Positions 22,655 to 30,662 of a stretch of DNA of 30,662 nt are shown here, one piece after another (within the stretch, counting starts at the first letter, position 1; every line of letters begins with the position of its first letter). The notes beneath the pieces are model-generated. The model worked only from the letters and a program-made list of their open reading frames with translations. It was not told where the DNA came from and did not search any database. Where the stretch lies: the NCBI GenBank assembly GCA_937901285.1, contig CALCHI010000451.1:1-30662 (forward strand), written 5' to 3'. The stretch is from UBA8437 sp003445035 (GTDB lineage Bacteria > Planctomycetota > Planctomycetia > Planctomycetales > Planctomycetaceae). The translations under genes were made by a program, and so were the position numbers.

Positions 22655-25039
22655 ATGCTCGCTGCACTTCTGCTCAACGCTCGGCGACTCCTGGTCTCGG
22701 TCCTGCTGCCCCTGGCCGGGCTGGTCACGTCCGCGGCAGCCGTCCCGGCTGCCGAGCAGCCACCCACCAAGGCCGGCATCGCTTTCTTCGAACAGAAAAT
22801 CCGGCCGGTGCTGGTCAAGCACTGCTACAAGTGTCACTCGGGCCAGGCCAAGAAACTCCAGGGCAAATTCCGGCTCGACAGCCGCGACCTGATCCGCAAG
22901 GGAGGTGAGACCGGTCCGGCCGTCGTCGCCGGCAAGCCGGCCTCCAGCCTGCTGCTGGATGCGATCCGCTACGAGTCCCTGGAAATGCCCCCCGACGGCA
23001 AGTTGCCGGCACGAGTGATCGCCGATTTCGAAACCTGGATCCGGATGGGAGCTCCTGATCCGCGAGACAAGGCACCGGTCGGCAAATCCGGCAAGCAACA
23101 GGGAATGAGCTTCAAGGCGGCACGCGACTGGTGGTCGTATCAACCGGTGGCCCCCGGCAAGCTGCCGGCAACGAAGCGCGGCAACTGGGCCCGCAGACGA
23201 CTTGACCATTTCGTGCTGGCCCGGCTCGAGGAACACGGTCTCGAACCGTCACCCGCGGCCGATCGGCGGACCCTGCTGCGGCGACTGAAACTCGACCTGC
23301 TGGGACTGCCGCCAACCGAAAAGGACATCGCCGAATTCGAGGCCGACAAGCGGCCGGACGCGGTGGCCCGACTGGTGGACCGCTTGCTGGCCAGCCGGCA
23401 CTACGGCGAACGCTGGGGCAGACACTGGCTCGACGTGGCCCGCTGGGCCGAGGACAACCCGACCAGCGAAGCCACCAACCGACCACACCCCGACGGCTGG
23501 CGGTACCGGGACTGGGTGATCGAGGCGATCAACGACGACTTGCCCTACGACCGGTTCCTGGTGATGCAGTTGGCCGCCGATCGCCTGCCGAACTTCCGGC
23601 GGCAGGATCTCCGGGCGCTGGGATACCTGGGAACCGCCCCCACCTATCACAAGGACCCACGGCTGTCCAAGACGGTGATCGAGACCATCGCGACCGACGA
23701 CTGGGACGAACGGGTCGATGCCCTCAGCCGCGGCCTGTTGGGACTGACGGTTGCCTGTGCACGTTGTCATCGACACAAGTTCGACGCGATCACCCAGCAG
23801 GACTACTACTCGCTGGCCGGGGTCTTCGCGAGCAACTGGAAGGTGAAGCGTCCGCTGGTCGAACTGACCGACGAGCAGGAGCGGCGGGTCATCTGGGCCC
23901 AGGACCGCATCTGGCGTCTCGAAGTCGCCATCTCGCTGAAGCAGGATCCGGCCACGCCATCGACTCCCGAGGAAATCGCGGCCATGAAGGCCGAGCTGGC
24001 CACCCTGAAACAGACCCCCTTCCTCGACGCCCCGGCCACCCACGCGGTCTACGACGCCGCCGTGTTCATCGACGCCAGCGACCCGGACTTCACCTGGATG
24101 GATTTCCGGATCGGCGAGTCCCGCGACCTGCCCGTGTTCCTCCGCGGCAACGTGGCCACCCCCGGCCCGATCACCCCCCGCCGTTTCCTCCAGGTGCTCA
24201 GCCCGGACCACAGTCCGCCCGCCTACGGAGGTGGTTCGGGCCGGCTCGAGCTGGCCCGGTCCATCACCACCACGGCGGCCCCGCTGGCGGCCCGCGTGTT
24301 CGTCAACCGCGTCTGGGGCTGGCACTTCGGCCGACCGCTAGTGACCACCACGAGCGATTTCGGTGCCCAGGGCGAAAAACCGACTCACCCCCGGCTGCTG
24401 GATGATCTCGCCGCCGCCTTCATCGCTAACGGCTGGTCACTGAAGTGGCTTCACCGCGAAATCCTGCTCTCGGCCACCTACGCCCAGTCGAGCCGTCACC
24501 GACCGAAACCGGCCAGGGCCGATCCGGTCAACCGCTGGATCTGGCGATTCGCCCCCCGGAGAATCGATTTCGAGACCTGGCGGGATTCAATCCTGGCCGT
24601 CACCGGGTCGCTCGACACCAGGCCTTTCGGACCGTCACAGGGTGTCGACGATCCCAAGAATCTCCGGCGGACCGTCTACGCGACGGTCAGCCGCCGGCAG
24701 GTCAGCCCGTTGATGCGACTCTACGATTTCCCGGACGTTTCCCAGCACGTGCCCGGCCGCGAGGTGACCACCACGCCGCTGCAGCAGTTGTTCGTCTTCA
24801 ACAGCCCGTTCTTCATTCGGCAGGCGAAGGTGCTGGCCGGTCACATCGACGCCAACGCCGATCACGCAACGGCCATCTCCGGAATCTACCGCCGCGTGTT
24901 TGCCCGGAAACCTTCAAAAAAAGAACTGGCCATCGGCCAGGCGTTTCTCGCCGCTCGACTCAAGACCCATCCCAAGACCGCCCGGTCCGACTACTGCCAG
25001 GCGATCCTGGCCACGACCGAACTGATCTTTGTCGACTGA
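22655..25039 (+). CDS. Planctomycete cytochrome c / DUF1549 / DUF1553 (PSD1-type) protein
   Basis: This 794-residue protein has a signal peptide (about 1-33) and a cytochrome-c-like domain with the haem motif CYKCH (C57, C60, H61; a methionine ligand may be in LEMPPDG). DUF1549 follows (about 150-400, with YGERWGRHWLDVARWAEDN and CARCHRHKFDAI). DUF1553 follows (about 530-780, LAARVFVNRVWGWHFGRPLV, FETWRDSILAVTGSL, QQLFVFNSPFFIRQAK). This layout is typical of Planctomycetes and is nearly always followed by a DUF1501 gene, as here after 11 bp. It is slightly shorter than many relatives. Export and one c-type haem are likely; polysaccharide or organic-matter breakdown is often suggested but not proven. 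Confidence 0.95.
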   Translation: MLAALLLNARRLLVSVLLPLAGLVTSAAAVPAAEQPPTKAGIAFFEQKIRPVLVKHCYKCHSGQAKKLQGKFRLDSRDLIRKGGETGPAVVAGKPASSLLLDAIRYESLEMPPDGKLPARVIADFETWIRMGAPDPRDKAPVGKSGKQQGMSFKAARDWWSYQPVAPGKLPATKRGNWARRRLDHFVLARLEEHGLEPSPAADRRTLLRRLKLDLLGLPPTEKDIAEFEADKRPDAVARLVDRLLASRHYGERWGRHWLDVARWAEDNPTSEATNRPHPDGWRYRDWVIEAINDDLPYDRFLVMQLAADRLPNFRRQDLRALGYLGTAPTYHKDPRLSKTVIETIATDDWDERVDALSRGLLGLTVACARCHRHKFDAITQQDYYSLAGVFASNWKVKRPLVELTDEQERRVIWAQDRIWRLEVAISLKQDPATPSTPEEIAAMKAELATLKQTPFLDAPATHAVYDAAVFIDASDPDFTWMDFRIGESRDLPVFLRGNVATPGPITPRRFLQVLSPDHSPPAYGGGSGRLELARSITTTAAPLAARVFVNRVWGWHFGRPLVTTTSDFGAQGEKPTHPRLLDDLAAAFIANGWSLKWLHREILLSATYAQSSRHRPKPARADPVNRWIWRFAPRRIDFETWRDSILAVTGSLDTRPFGPSQGVDDPKNLRRTVYATVSRRQVSPLMRLYDFPDVSQHVPGREVTTTPLQQLFVFNSPFFIRQAKVLAGHIDANADHATAISGIYRRVFARKPSKKELAIGQAFLAARLKTHPKTARSDYCQAILATTELIFVD

Positions 25040-25050
25040 AAGTCTCACCC

Positions 25051-26415
25051 GTGCTCAACCAGCTCCAACCCACTCGCCGACAGATGCTCGCCACGGCCGG
25101 CAACGGTTTCGGCCTGATGAGCCTCGCCGGCCTGCTGGCCGCCGAAAAACCGGGCGGTGACGGCAAAACGGCCATCCGGCCCAAACCACCGGCCAAGCAC
25201 GTCATCTTTTTGTTCATGACCGGTGGTCCATCTCACATGGACCTCTTCGATCCCAAGCCGGCACTCCAGAAATTCGCCGGCCAGAGACCCAAGACGGTCG
25301 ACCTGCGGACCGAACGCGTCACCAAGGGCATCCTCGCTTCGCCCTTCAAGTTCCACCGGTCGGGCAAGTCGGGTGTCGAGGTCAGCGAACTGCTGCCCAA
25401 GATCGGCGAGGTCATCGACGACATCTGCGTCGTCCGCTCGATGTACACCTTCAACCCCACCCACACACCCGCACGCAACCTGATGCACTCGGGCAACATC
25501 GCCGTCACCCGTCCGACCATCGGCGCGTGGCTGAACTACGGGCTGGGCAGCGAAAACGAGAACCTGCCGGGCTTCGTGGCGATCAGCCATCCTCGCAGCG
25601 GCAAGCTGTGGAGATCGGGGTTCCTGCCCTCGGAGTACCAGGGCACGCGGTTCAGCCCCGACGAGACCGTGCCGGAGAAGATGATCCGGTACCTGAAGAA
25701 CCCGTCGCAGGATAAGCCGGCCCAGCGGCAGCAGCTGGACCTGATCCAGCAACTCAACGGCCTGCACCTGGCCGACCGTTCGACCGACGGTTTTCTCGAG
25801 GGCCGCATCCGGGCCATGGAGACCGCCTTCCGCATGCAGTTCGCCGCCAGCGAGGCCTTCGACATCCGGAAAGAGACGAAGTCGGTCCGCGGACTGTACG
25901 GCGAAAACACCTTCGGCAACTCGTGCCTGCTGGCCCGGCGGCTGGTTGAACGAGGCGTCCGCTACGTGCAGGTGTTCTCGGGTCCCGGCCAGCCGTGGGA
26001 CGATCACCACGATATCAACAAGAATCTTCGAGGCCGCTGCCCCGATGTCGACCGTGCCTGTGCCGGGCTGATCACCGACCTAAAGCAGCGAGGATTGCTC
26101 GACGAGACACTGATCGTCTGGTCAGGCGAGTTCGGCCGCACCCCGGTCTCGGAAGCGGGCACCGGCCGCGACCACAACCCCTACGGCTTCACCGCCTGGA
26201 TGGCCGGCGGCGGTATCAAGGGAGGAGTGGCTCACGGGGCCACCGACGAGTTCGGCTTCCGGGCGGTCGAAAACCGGGTCAACATCCACGACCTGCACGC
26301 GACGCTGCTGCACCAGATGGGCATCGACCACGAACAACTGACCTACCGCTTCAGCGGCCGCGACTACCGGCTGACCGATGTGCACGGACGCGTGCTGCAC
26401 GAACTGATCGCCTGA
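25051..26415 (+). CDS. DUF1501 family protein, Tat-exported
   Basis: The open frame runs far upstream inside the previous gene's region, but the GTG at 25051, 11 bp after the PSD1 stop, gives 454 residues and a twin-arginine signal (TRRQMLATAGNGFGLMSLAG). Family marks are VIFLFMTGGPSHMDLFDPKP, SELLPKIGEVIDDICVVRSM, THTPARNLMHSG, ETLIVWSGEFGRTP and GRDHNPYGF. The metal-binding His/Asp residues of the phosphatase-like fold are in these stretches. It is the standard partner of the PSD1 protein and is probably made from the same mRNA. Length is usual. Substrate is unknown. It differs clearly from the DUF1501 protein at 256. Confidence 0.95.
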   Translation: MLNQLQPTRRQMLATAGNGFGLMSLAGLLAAEKPGGDGKTAIRPKPPAKHVIFLFMTGGPSHMDLFDPKPALQKFAGQRPKTVDLRTERVTKGILASPFKFHRSGKSGVEVSELLPKIGEVIDDICVVRSMYTFNPTHTPARNLMHSGNIAVTRPTIGAWLNYGLGSENENLPGFVAISHPRSGKLWRSGFLPSEYQGTRFSPDETVPEKMIRYLKNPSQDKPAQRQQLDLIQQLNGLHLADRSTDGFLEGRIRAMETAFRMQFAASEAFDIRKETKSVRGLYGENTFGNSCLLARRLVERGVRYVQVFSGPGQPWDDHHDINKNLRGRCPDVDRACAGLITDLKQRGLLDETLIVWSGEFGRTPVSEAGTGRDHNPYGFTAWMAGGGIKGGVAHGATDEFGFRAVENRVNIHDLHATLLHQMGIDHEQLTYRFSGRDYRLTDVHGRVLHELIA

Positions 26416-26427
26416 ACGGAGCTCCCG

Positions 26428-27516
26428 ATGACCACTCCCCGCCGCGACTTCCTGAAGACCGCCGGCCTGATCGGAGCCGGCTCGCTGCTGGCTCCTGAAC
26501 CGGCCACGGCCGCCAACCGGGCCCGCAAGCCGATCGACGAGTACGACCCGCGGAACGTCAAGCTGGCTCGTCGCGTCCGCGGGTCACTCTCGGATGACGA
26601 CATGATATTCCTGCAGCAGCTCGGGCTTCGCTCGGTCCGGGTCGACCTCACCCGGCAGCAGGCCAATCTCGGGTTCCTGCGCGACCTCCAGAAGCGATTC
26701 GCCAAGCACAACATCCAGATCTACTCGGCCGTCCACCCCGTACAGGGTTCGGTCAATATCGGACTGGGTCGCCCGGAACGCGATGGGGAGATCCGGGAGT
26801 ACCAGGACTTTCTCAAGGCGCTCGGTCGGCTGAAAATCCCGGTGGCCGGGTACGCCTTTCACCCGGGCAACACGTACAGCACCGGTCGAGTGGTCCACCG
26901 GGGCTACTCGGTGCGGGTCTTCGACCTGGACGTGTTCCGCAAGTCGGTCGAGAAGATGCGGTTCGGTCGCGAGTACGGCGCCGAGGAAATGTGGGACAAC
27001 TACGAGTACTTCATCAAGCGGGTGCTGCCGGTGGCCGAAGATTCCGACGTGCGGATGGCCCTGCACCCCGACGACCCGCCGGTGGCCAGGATGAACGGCG
27101 TCGCCAAGCTGTTCACTCACTTCGACGGCTACAAGCGGGCCAACGAGATCGCCGGTCGCAGTCCGCACTGGGGTGTGCTGCTGTGTGTCGGCACGTGGTC
27201 GGAAGGCGGCAAGAAGATGGGCAAGGACGTCTTCGAGATGATCCGTCACTGGGGCAAGCGGAAGCAGTTGTTCGCCATCCACTTTCGCAATGTCAGTGGC
27301 ACGCTGCCGCGGTTCTTCGAGACCTTTCCCGACGACGGCTACCAGGACATGCCAAAGGTGATGCGGACGCTGCGGGAGGTGGGTTTCAACGGCACAACAA
27401 TCGGCGACCACATCCCGCGGATGATCAATGACAGCGGCTTGCAACAGGCCGGAGCGGCCTACTGCGTGGCCTACATGCGGGCACTGCTGAAACAGGCCAA
27501 CCGGGACGTCGGCTGA
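26428..27516 (+). CDS. Tat-exported mannonate-dehydratase-like (UxuA-type) protein
   Basis: This 362-residue TIM-barrel protein starts with a Tat signal (TPRRDFLKTAGLIGAGS). It then resembles D-mannonate dehydratase, which turns mannonate into 2-keto-3-deoxygluconate: RMALHPDDPP (H213), GVLLCVGTW (C253), FAIHFRNVSG (H285), and FPDDGYQDM with GDHIPRM (D327). These match the His, Cys, His and Asp metal ligands known in UxuA. GGAG lies 8 bases before the ATG. A Tat signal on this normally cytosolic enzyme is unusual, though planctomycetes export many sugar-acting TIM barrels. It is 12 bp after the DUF1501 gene. It might act on uronate derivatives in the periplasm. Activity is inferred. Confidence 0.85.
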   Translation: MTTPRRDFLKTAGLIGAGSLLAPEPATAANRARKPIDEYDPRNVKLARRVRGSLSDDDMIFLQQLGLRSVRVDLTRQQANLGFLRDLQKRFAKHNIQIYSAVHPVQGSVNIGLGRPERDGEIREYQDFLKALGRLKIPVAGYAFHPGNTYSTGRVVHRGYSVRVFDLDVFRKSVEKMRFGREYGAEEMWDNYEYFIKRVLPVAEDSDVRMALHPDDPPVARMNGVAKLFTHFDGYKRANEIAGRSPHWGVLLCVGTWSEGGKKMGKDVFEMIRHWGKRKQLFAIHFRNVSGTLPRFFETFPDDGYQDMPKVMRTLREVGFNGTTIGDHIPRMINDSGLQQAGAAYCVAYMRALLKQANRDVG

Positions 27517-27519
27517 CCC

Positions 27520-28299
27520 GTGCCCGATTCCTGCTACGACCACCCGCAGTACTGGGACCTCGCATTCCGCGACGAGACCCGGCTCGAGGCCGACTTTGTC
27601 CAGGCTGCCGCAAGGAAGTACTGCGACTTCCCGGTCCGTCGGGTGCTCGAACCCGGATGCGGAGGTGGACGTCTGGTGGTCGAACTGGCCGCCCGGGGCT
27701 ACGACGTGACCGGTTTTGATCTCAGCGGCCCGGCCATTACCTACCTCCGTCGCCGGCTCAGGCGGCGCGGCCTGGCAGCCAACGTCTTCGAAGGCGACAT
27801 GACCCGCGAGCGGGTCGAACCACCGGTCGACCTGGCCATCTGCCCGATGAACACCTTCCGTCACCTGACCAGCGAAACCGACGCGCGCCATCACCTCGAA
27901 TCGGTCGCCGCCAGCCTGAGACCCGGTGGTCTCTACCTGTTGGGCTTCCACCTGCTGCCAAACGACATCGATCCCGAATCTTCCGAACGGTGGACAGCAC
28001 GGCACGGCCGCACGCGGGTGACATTCTCCCTGAAGGTTCTCGATTCGGACCGTCGTCGTCGCATCGAGACGCTGCGGTTCCGCCTGCAGGTCACCACCGG
28101 CCACAGACAACCCCGGAAACTGCTGCTGGCCGATGAGTTTCCGCTGAGAATGTACACCGCAAGACAGTTCAGCCGGATGCTGAAGTCCGTGCCCGATCTC
28201 GAACTGCTTGACGTCTTCGATTTCTGGTACGAGATCGACCACCCACTGGAACTCGACGACGAAATCACCGACACGATGTTTGTCCTGCAACGTCGGTGA
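27520..28299 (+). CDS. Class I SAM-dependent methyltransferase
   Basis: This 259-residue protein has the Rossmann methyltransferase motifs: RRVLEPGCGGGRL (about 40-52) for S-adenosylmethionine, GYDVTGFDLSG (60-70) with the acidic D67, EGDMTRERVEPPVDLAICPMNTFRHL for motifs II-III, and LRPGGLYLLGFHLL. The GTG start is 3 bases after the preceding stop and no other start lies nearby; a ribosome site would fall inside the upstream gene. The C-terminal part (DEFPLRMYTARQFSRMLKSV) is common in small-molecule methyltransferases. It is cytosolic. The substrate cannot be told; a link with the exported proteins upstream rests only on position. Confidence 0.92.
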   Translation: MPDSCYDHPQYWDLAFRDETRLEADFVQAAARKYCDFPVRRVLEPGCGGGRLVVELAARGYDVTGFDLSGPAITYLRRRLRRRGLAANVFEGDMTRERVEPPVDLAICPMNTFRHLTSETDARHHLESVAASLRPGGLYLLGFHLLPNDIDPESSERWTARHGRTRVTFSLKVLDSDRRRRIETLRFRLQVTTGHRQPRKLLLADEFPLRMYTARQFSRMLKSVPDLELLDVFDFWYEIDHPLELDDEITDTMFVLQRR

Positions 28300-28310
28300 C
28301 GCCCCGGCGG

Positions 28311-29315
28311 CTAACTGGTGACCTCCACCGTTGCACTCGCATGCAACACCGCGTCCTGCCAGTAAAGCATCGACGCCTGCTGGTGCGGTCCCAGTTCCAG
28401 GCGGTATTCGCAACCCTCTCCCACGGCCGGAGCCTCCTCCCATTTCGATTCCGCGAGCCGTTCCAGGAACACCTCGATGTCCTGCTGGTTGAGGCGACGC
28501 CCGAACAGTTCCCCCTGGGTGAAACCCGGCCGACCGGCCCCCACTCCCACCAGTTCGCGCTTGGGTGACGCCATGCGGTTCTGTTCCGAACGAAGCGCGT
28601 CCACCGCATAGCCGCTCAACAGGCGATCCCACGCCCGGGCACAGACCTCGTCGGAATCGAACAGGTCCATGCCGACGATGTGGCCGTCCACCACCGCCAC
28701 CAGTCCATGGCATCGGTCGGGACAGCCGAGTGCCCGACGGAACCTGTCGATGCGGTCCTTGTACCGGGCGAACGTATCCGACATGGCCGCCGTCCTGGAA
28801 CGGACCTTCATGTCGTGCTGCTGTGACTCGATGTCCCGCCACACCTCGGCCTGATCGGAGGTGTGTGCGCGTTTCTTACGGAGAGATCGGGTCACCGATC
28901 GTTTCAGCTTATGGCGAAGATGCGACGGGGACACCTGGCCGTCGGAACCGAACCCCCGGGAGATCTCGCGCCAGCGGCCGTGCTCGATGCAGCTGACCGG
29001 AATCACGCAGTCGGCCCCGGCTCCCACCAGCACCGACGTGTTGAGCACGCGGTTCTGCTTCGCCCCGACCAGTTCCTCGCCCTCGACAAACAACACCGCC
29101 TGGTCGGACAGGTTCCTCACGACCAGCTGCGGCACCGAGCCACCGCCGCCAACTTCCCGAACCTGCATCAGTTCTTTCCCGATCGCCTCGGGTGCCAGCA
29201 GATACCGCCGAGGTTTCTCCTGTTGGCCATCGGGACGCCGCCTTAGCGGAAACACTCCCAGGTTCTCGCAGGCGACCGCTTCCAACACCTCCACACCGTC
29301 GAATGACCCATTCAT
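28311..29315 (-). CDS. ARPP-1 family domain protein
   Basis: This 334-residue protein carries the ARPP-1 signature: LVVRNLSDQAVLFVEGEELV (64-83), GAKQNRVLNTSVLV (84-97) and CVIPVSCIEHGRW (103-115). ARPP-1 was named for its association with ADP-ribosylglycohydrolase, rhodanese and phosphatase-superfamily genes and is predicted to take part in NAD/ADP-ribose metabolism; no function is proven. A basic helical stretch (HKLKRSVTRSLRKKR) follows, then HGLVAVVDGHIVGMDLF. There is no signal peptide. AAGGAG (29324-29329) lies 8 bases upstream of the ATG, an excellent ribosome site. A strong promoter with two operator-like palindromes precedes it. It is convergent with the methyltransferase gene, 11 bp apart. 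Confidence 0.9.
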   Translation of the reverse strand: MNGSFDGVEVLEAVACENLGVFPLRRRPDGQQEKPRRYLLAPEAIGKELMQVREVGGGGSVPQLVVRNLSDQAVLFVEGEELVGAKQNRVLNTSVLVGAGADCVIPVSCIEHGRWREISRGFGSDGQVSPSHLRHKLKRSVTRSLRKKRAHTSDQAEVWRDIESQQHDMKVRSRTAAMSDTFARYKDRIDRFRRALGCPDRCHGLVAVVDGHIVGMDLFDSDEVCARAWDRLLSGYAVDALRSEQNRMASPKRELVGVGAGRPGFTQGELFGRRLNQQDIEVFLERLAESKWEEAPAVGEGCEYRLELGPHQQASMLYWQDAVLHASATVEVTS

Positions 29316-29339
29316 GCCACACGCTCCTTCCCACCAGTT

Positions 29340-29360
29340 TTAGTGTATTTTAAACACTAA
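29340..29360 (-). promoter_or_regulatory. Operator-like palindrome O2 (ARPP-1 gene)
   Basis: TTAGTGT (29340-29346), 7 bases, then ACACTAA (29354-29360): perfect 7-bp arms over 21 bp. Centred near +16 of the predicted transcript, a place where a bound repressor would block transcription. Confidence 0.6.
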
Positions 29361-29361
29361 T

Positions 29362-29383
29362 TAAGGTGTGAATAGTACACTTA
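29362..29383 (-). promoter_or_regulatory. Operator-like palindrome O1, overlapping the -10 box
   Basis: GTGT (29366-29369), 7 bases, ACAC (29377-29380), with flanks TAAG and TTA continuing the symmetry imperfectly. It has the same GTGT-N7-ACAC core as O2, 23 bp away, and overlaps the -10 box. Confidence 0.5.
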
Positions 29384-29400
29384 TATGAGTGGCGGGTCAA
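29372..29400 (-). promoter_or_regulatory. Strong sigma-70-type promoter of the ARPP-1 gene
   Basis: On the minus strand TTGACC (29400-29395) and TACTAT (29377-29372) are 17 bp apart, each one base from consensus by eye. Start of transcription is predicted near 29365, giving a leader of about 50 bases. Confidence 0.65.
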
Positions 29401-29450
29401 GACGCCGGAGCGTCCGGGTCGTTCAACTCCCAGCGACGGGCAAGAGCGAG

Positions 29451-29456
29451 TAGACT
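29451..29456 (+). promoter_or_regulatory. Candidate -10 box for the tRNA
   Basis: TAGACT followed by GGG lies 13 bases before the tRNA, placing the transcript start about 7 bases ahead of the mature end. No good -35 box is visible. Confidence 0.4.
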
Positions 29457-29469
29457 GGGTGGTGCCCCG

Positions 29470-29543
<74 letters not shown>

Positions 29544-29569
29544 CTCTCGTTCCCGTCGCAACCGGTCGT

Positions 29570-29591
29570 CCCAGTCGGCCACGCGACTGGG
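29570..29591 (+). terminator. Hairpin downstream of the tRNA
   Basis: CCCAGTCG (29570-29577) pairs with CGACTGGG (29584-29591) around a 6-base loop, followed by GTTGTT. The T content is modest, so termination is possible but unsure. Confidence 0.4.
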
Positions 29592-29675
29592 GTTGTTCAC
29601 CCCGTATTCACCCGGCGGGCGAGGCTGCAGCCGGGGTGCTGATGTTTGTCCAAAGATCACCGAGGAGTCCGCACG

Positions 29676-30515
29676 ATGAGCAACTGTCCATTTTGCTCTG
29701 AAGAAATTGCCGCCGACGCCGCGCAATGCCCGTCTTGCGGCATGGAATTGCCGGCGCCATCTTCCACCAACGTCGCCGATGCTCCACCAGTCCAGCCAGC
29801 GAAGTCGAACACCAGGAAGTGGGTCCTGATTGGCGGAGCGGGATGCGGAATGTGCCTGTTGTTTCTTGCTTGCCTCGCCGCCATCTTCTTGCCGATTGTG
29901 GCCAGGGTGAAAGAGGCTACAGAACAGCTGGCCGCAGAGGCTGCCGCGAGGAACGAACAAATGCCAGTGGAGGAAGCACCTCTCGAGGAAACGGCAGTCG
30001 CGGATTCCAACGGCCTGACCGATGAACAGGTAGCGGAGATCCTGAAATTCCATGTCGGTGAGTTTGAGGGAACCGCCGTGGTCAAGAAGCCAGATGGAAT
30101 GGTCCAGGAAGAATTTCCGGTCACCAGTTCCGTGCGATGGCTCGAGGAGGGGAAATCGGTCGAGTTTCGGTCCACCGAACGGCATGAACAGGGAAAACAG
30201 GAACTCATCTTCACCAAGTCCTACGATCGTGAAAAACAACGTTTTGTCCTCACGCGTCGGAAGGCCAGCGACCCAAAACCGGACACTCTCAAACCGGGCG
30301 CGTATGAAACCTATGACGCAAAAACGAAGACCTTTCACGGCGTTGTCGTAGAAGGCTTGCCACCCGATTCGACCTGGACCTGGACCATGCAGTTCATCGG
30401 CGATGATCGGTCTATTTTCGTTACCGAGTTTCGAGTGAATGACACGGTGCAAACGATTCGAACCGACACGTTGCAGAGGGTAAAAACCCCGAAGGTGCCA
30501 ACGCCGAAGGACTGA
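29676..30515 (+). CDS. Zinc-ribbon membrane protein with a DUF1579-like outer domain
   Basis: The start at 29676 has GAGGAG 8 bases upstream and opens directly with the zinc ribbon, giving 279 residues; an ATG ten codons earlier is less likely. C4, C7, C18 and C21 (CPFC...CPSCG) make a zinc ribbon. A Pro/Ala linker follows, then one membrane helix (about 48-75), an acidic helical region, and a beta-rich domain (about 125-275, FHVGEFEGTAVV, VRWLEEGKSVEF, TWTMQFIGDDRSIFVTEF). The last recalls lipocalin-like DUF1579 proteins. The ribbon is probably cytosolic and the domain outside. Codons look less GC-biased than in neighbours. Function is unknown. Confidence 0.85.
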   Translation: MSNCPFCSEEIAADAAQCPSCGMELPAPSSTNVADAPPVQPAKSNTRKWVLIGGAGCGMCLLFLACLAAIFLPIVARVKEATEQLAAEAAARNEQMPVEEAPLEETAVADSNGLTDEQVAEILKFHVGEFEGTAVVKKPDGMVQEEFPVTSSVRWLEEGKSVEFRSTERHEQGKQELIFTKSYDREKQRFVLTRRKASDPKPDTLKPGAYETYDAKTKTFHGVVVEGLPPDSTWTWTMQFIGDDRSIFVTEFRVNDTVQTIRTDTLQRVKTPKVPTPKD

Positions 30516-30517
30516 AG

Positions 30518-30545
30518 ACCTGGGCTGTTGACACTCTCAACAGGT
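30518..30545 (+). terminator. Hairpin after the zinc-ribbon gene
   Basis: CTGTTGA (30525-30531) pairs with TCAACAG (30537-30543) around CACTC, with ACC/GGT outside. There is no T-run, so it is only a possible terminator. Confidence 0.3.
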
Positions 30546-30584
30546 CACCGGTGCGCGATCCACAGAACAAGAACGGCCCTGACA

Positions 30585-30662
30585 ATGTCCACCACTCACA
30601 AAGACAGATCGCCTTCACATCCGGTTTCCCGGCGAGACGTGCTCGGCATCGGAGCGTTGACC
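30585..30662 (+). CDS. Start of a Tat-exported protein (3' partial)
   Basis: The ATG at 30585 opens 26 codons to the window edge. The product begins MSTTHKDRSPSHPVSRRDVL and continues GIGALT, a clear twin-arginine signal (SRRDVLGIGAL). In this genome such signals occur on DUF1501 proteins and sugar-acting TIM barrels; the rest lies outside the window. No strong ribosome site is seen just upstream. Confidence 0.7.
   Translation, partial: MSTTHKDRSPSHPVSRRDVLGIGALT

Noticed and set aside
24445..25050. Upstream extension of the second DUF1501 gene
   Set aside because: This part lies in another frame inside the PSD1 gene; the GTG at 25051 begins a standard Tat signal.
29340..29383. The paired palindromes as an intrinsic terminator or a CRISPR fragment
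   Set aside because: The stems are short and AT-rich, they lie upstream of a gene with a good promoter, and there is no spacer/repeat periodicity.

Overview
The window looks like chromosomal DNA of a GC-rich planctomycete (Planctomycetota). The evidence is its signature families: two DUF1501 proteins, a cytochrome-c/DUF1549/DUF1553 (PSD1-type) protein, several Tat signals of the RRDxL type, and a large OFA-type MFS carrier. I see no insertion sequence, integrase, phage gene or CRISPR array. No stretch over 300 bases lacks a gene. Many adjacent genes overlap by 4 bp (ATGA or GTGA) and GTG starts are common.

Left part, all on the + strand: the tail of an upstream gene; a Tat-exported DUF1501 protein (256-1683); a cupredoxin protein, a 56-residue membrane protein and a PQQ-type propeller protein (1761-4897); a MoxR / DUF58 / BatA-VWA operon (4945-9340); acetolactate synthase large subunit (9483-11270) behind a structured leader; and a three-gene unit of a 97-residue protein, an AAA+ ATPase and an unrecognised 629-residue protein (11352-14502).

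Middle part, - strand: read from 20161 down to 14648 there is a secreted peptidyl-hydroxyglycine-lyase-like NHL propeller, 3-hexulose-6-phosphate synthase, 6-phospho-3-hexuloisomerase, a Gfo/Idh/MocA oxidoreductase, a zinc-ribbon/TPR membrane protein and a secreted metallo-beta-lactamase-fold hydrolase. The first three overlap by 4 bp. This links the ribulose-monophosphate enzyme pair to an exported propeller. A short coding-like tail lies just beyond the hydrolase.

Right part: an OFA-like MFS carrier (+), a convergent DinB-fold protein (-), then a + strand unit of PSD1 protein, DUF1501 protein, Tat-exported mannonate-dehydratase-like enzyme and SAM methyltransferase (22655-28299). Next is an ARPP-1 family gene on the - strand with an AT-rich control region that holds a strong promoter and two operator-like palindromes. 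The window ends with a CAT-anticodon tRNA, a zinc-ribbon membrane protein, and the first 26 codons of another Tat-exported protein.

The strongest leads are the hxlA/hxlB operon with its lyase-like partner, the ARPP-1 control region, and the AAA+/629-residue triad. All function calls come from reading motifs by eye; no database search was run.
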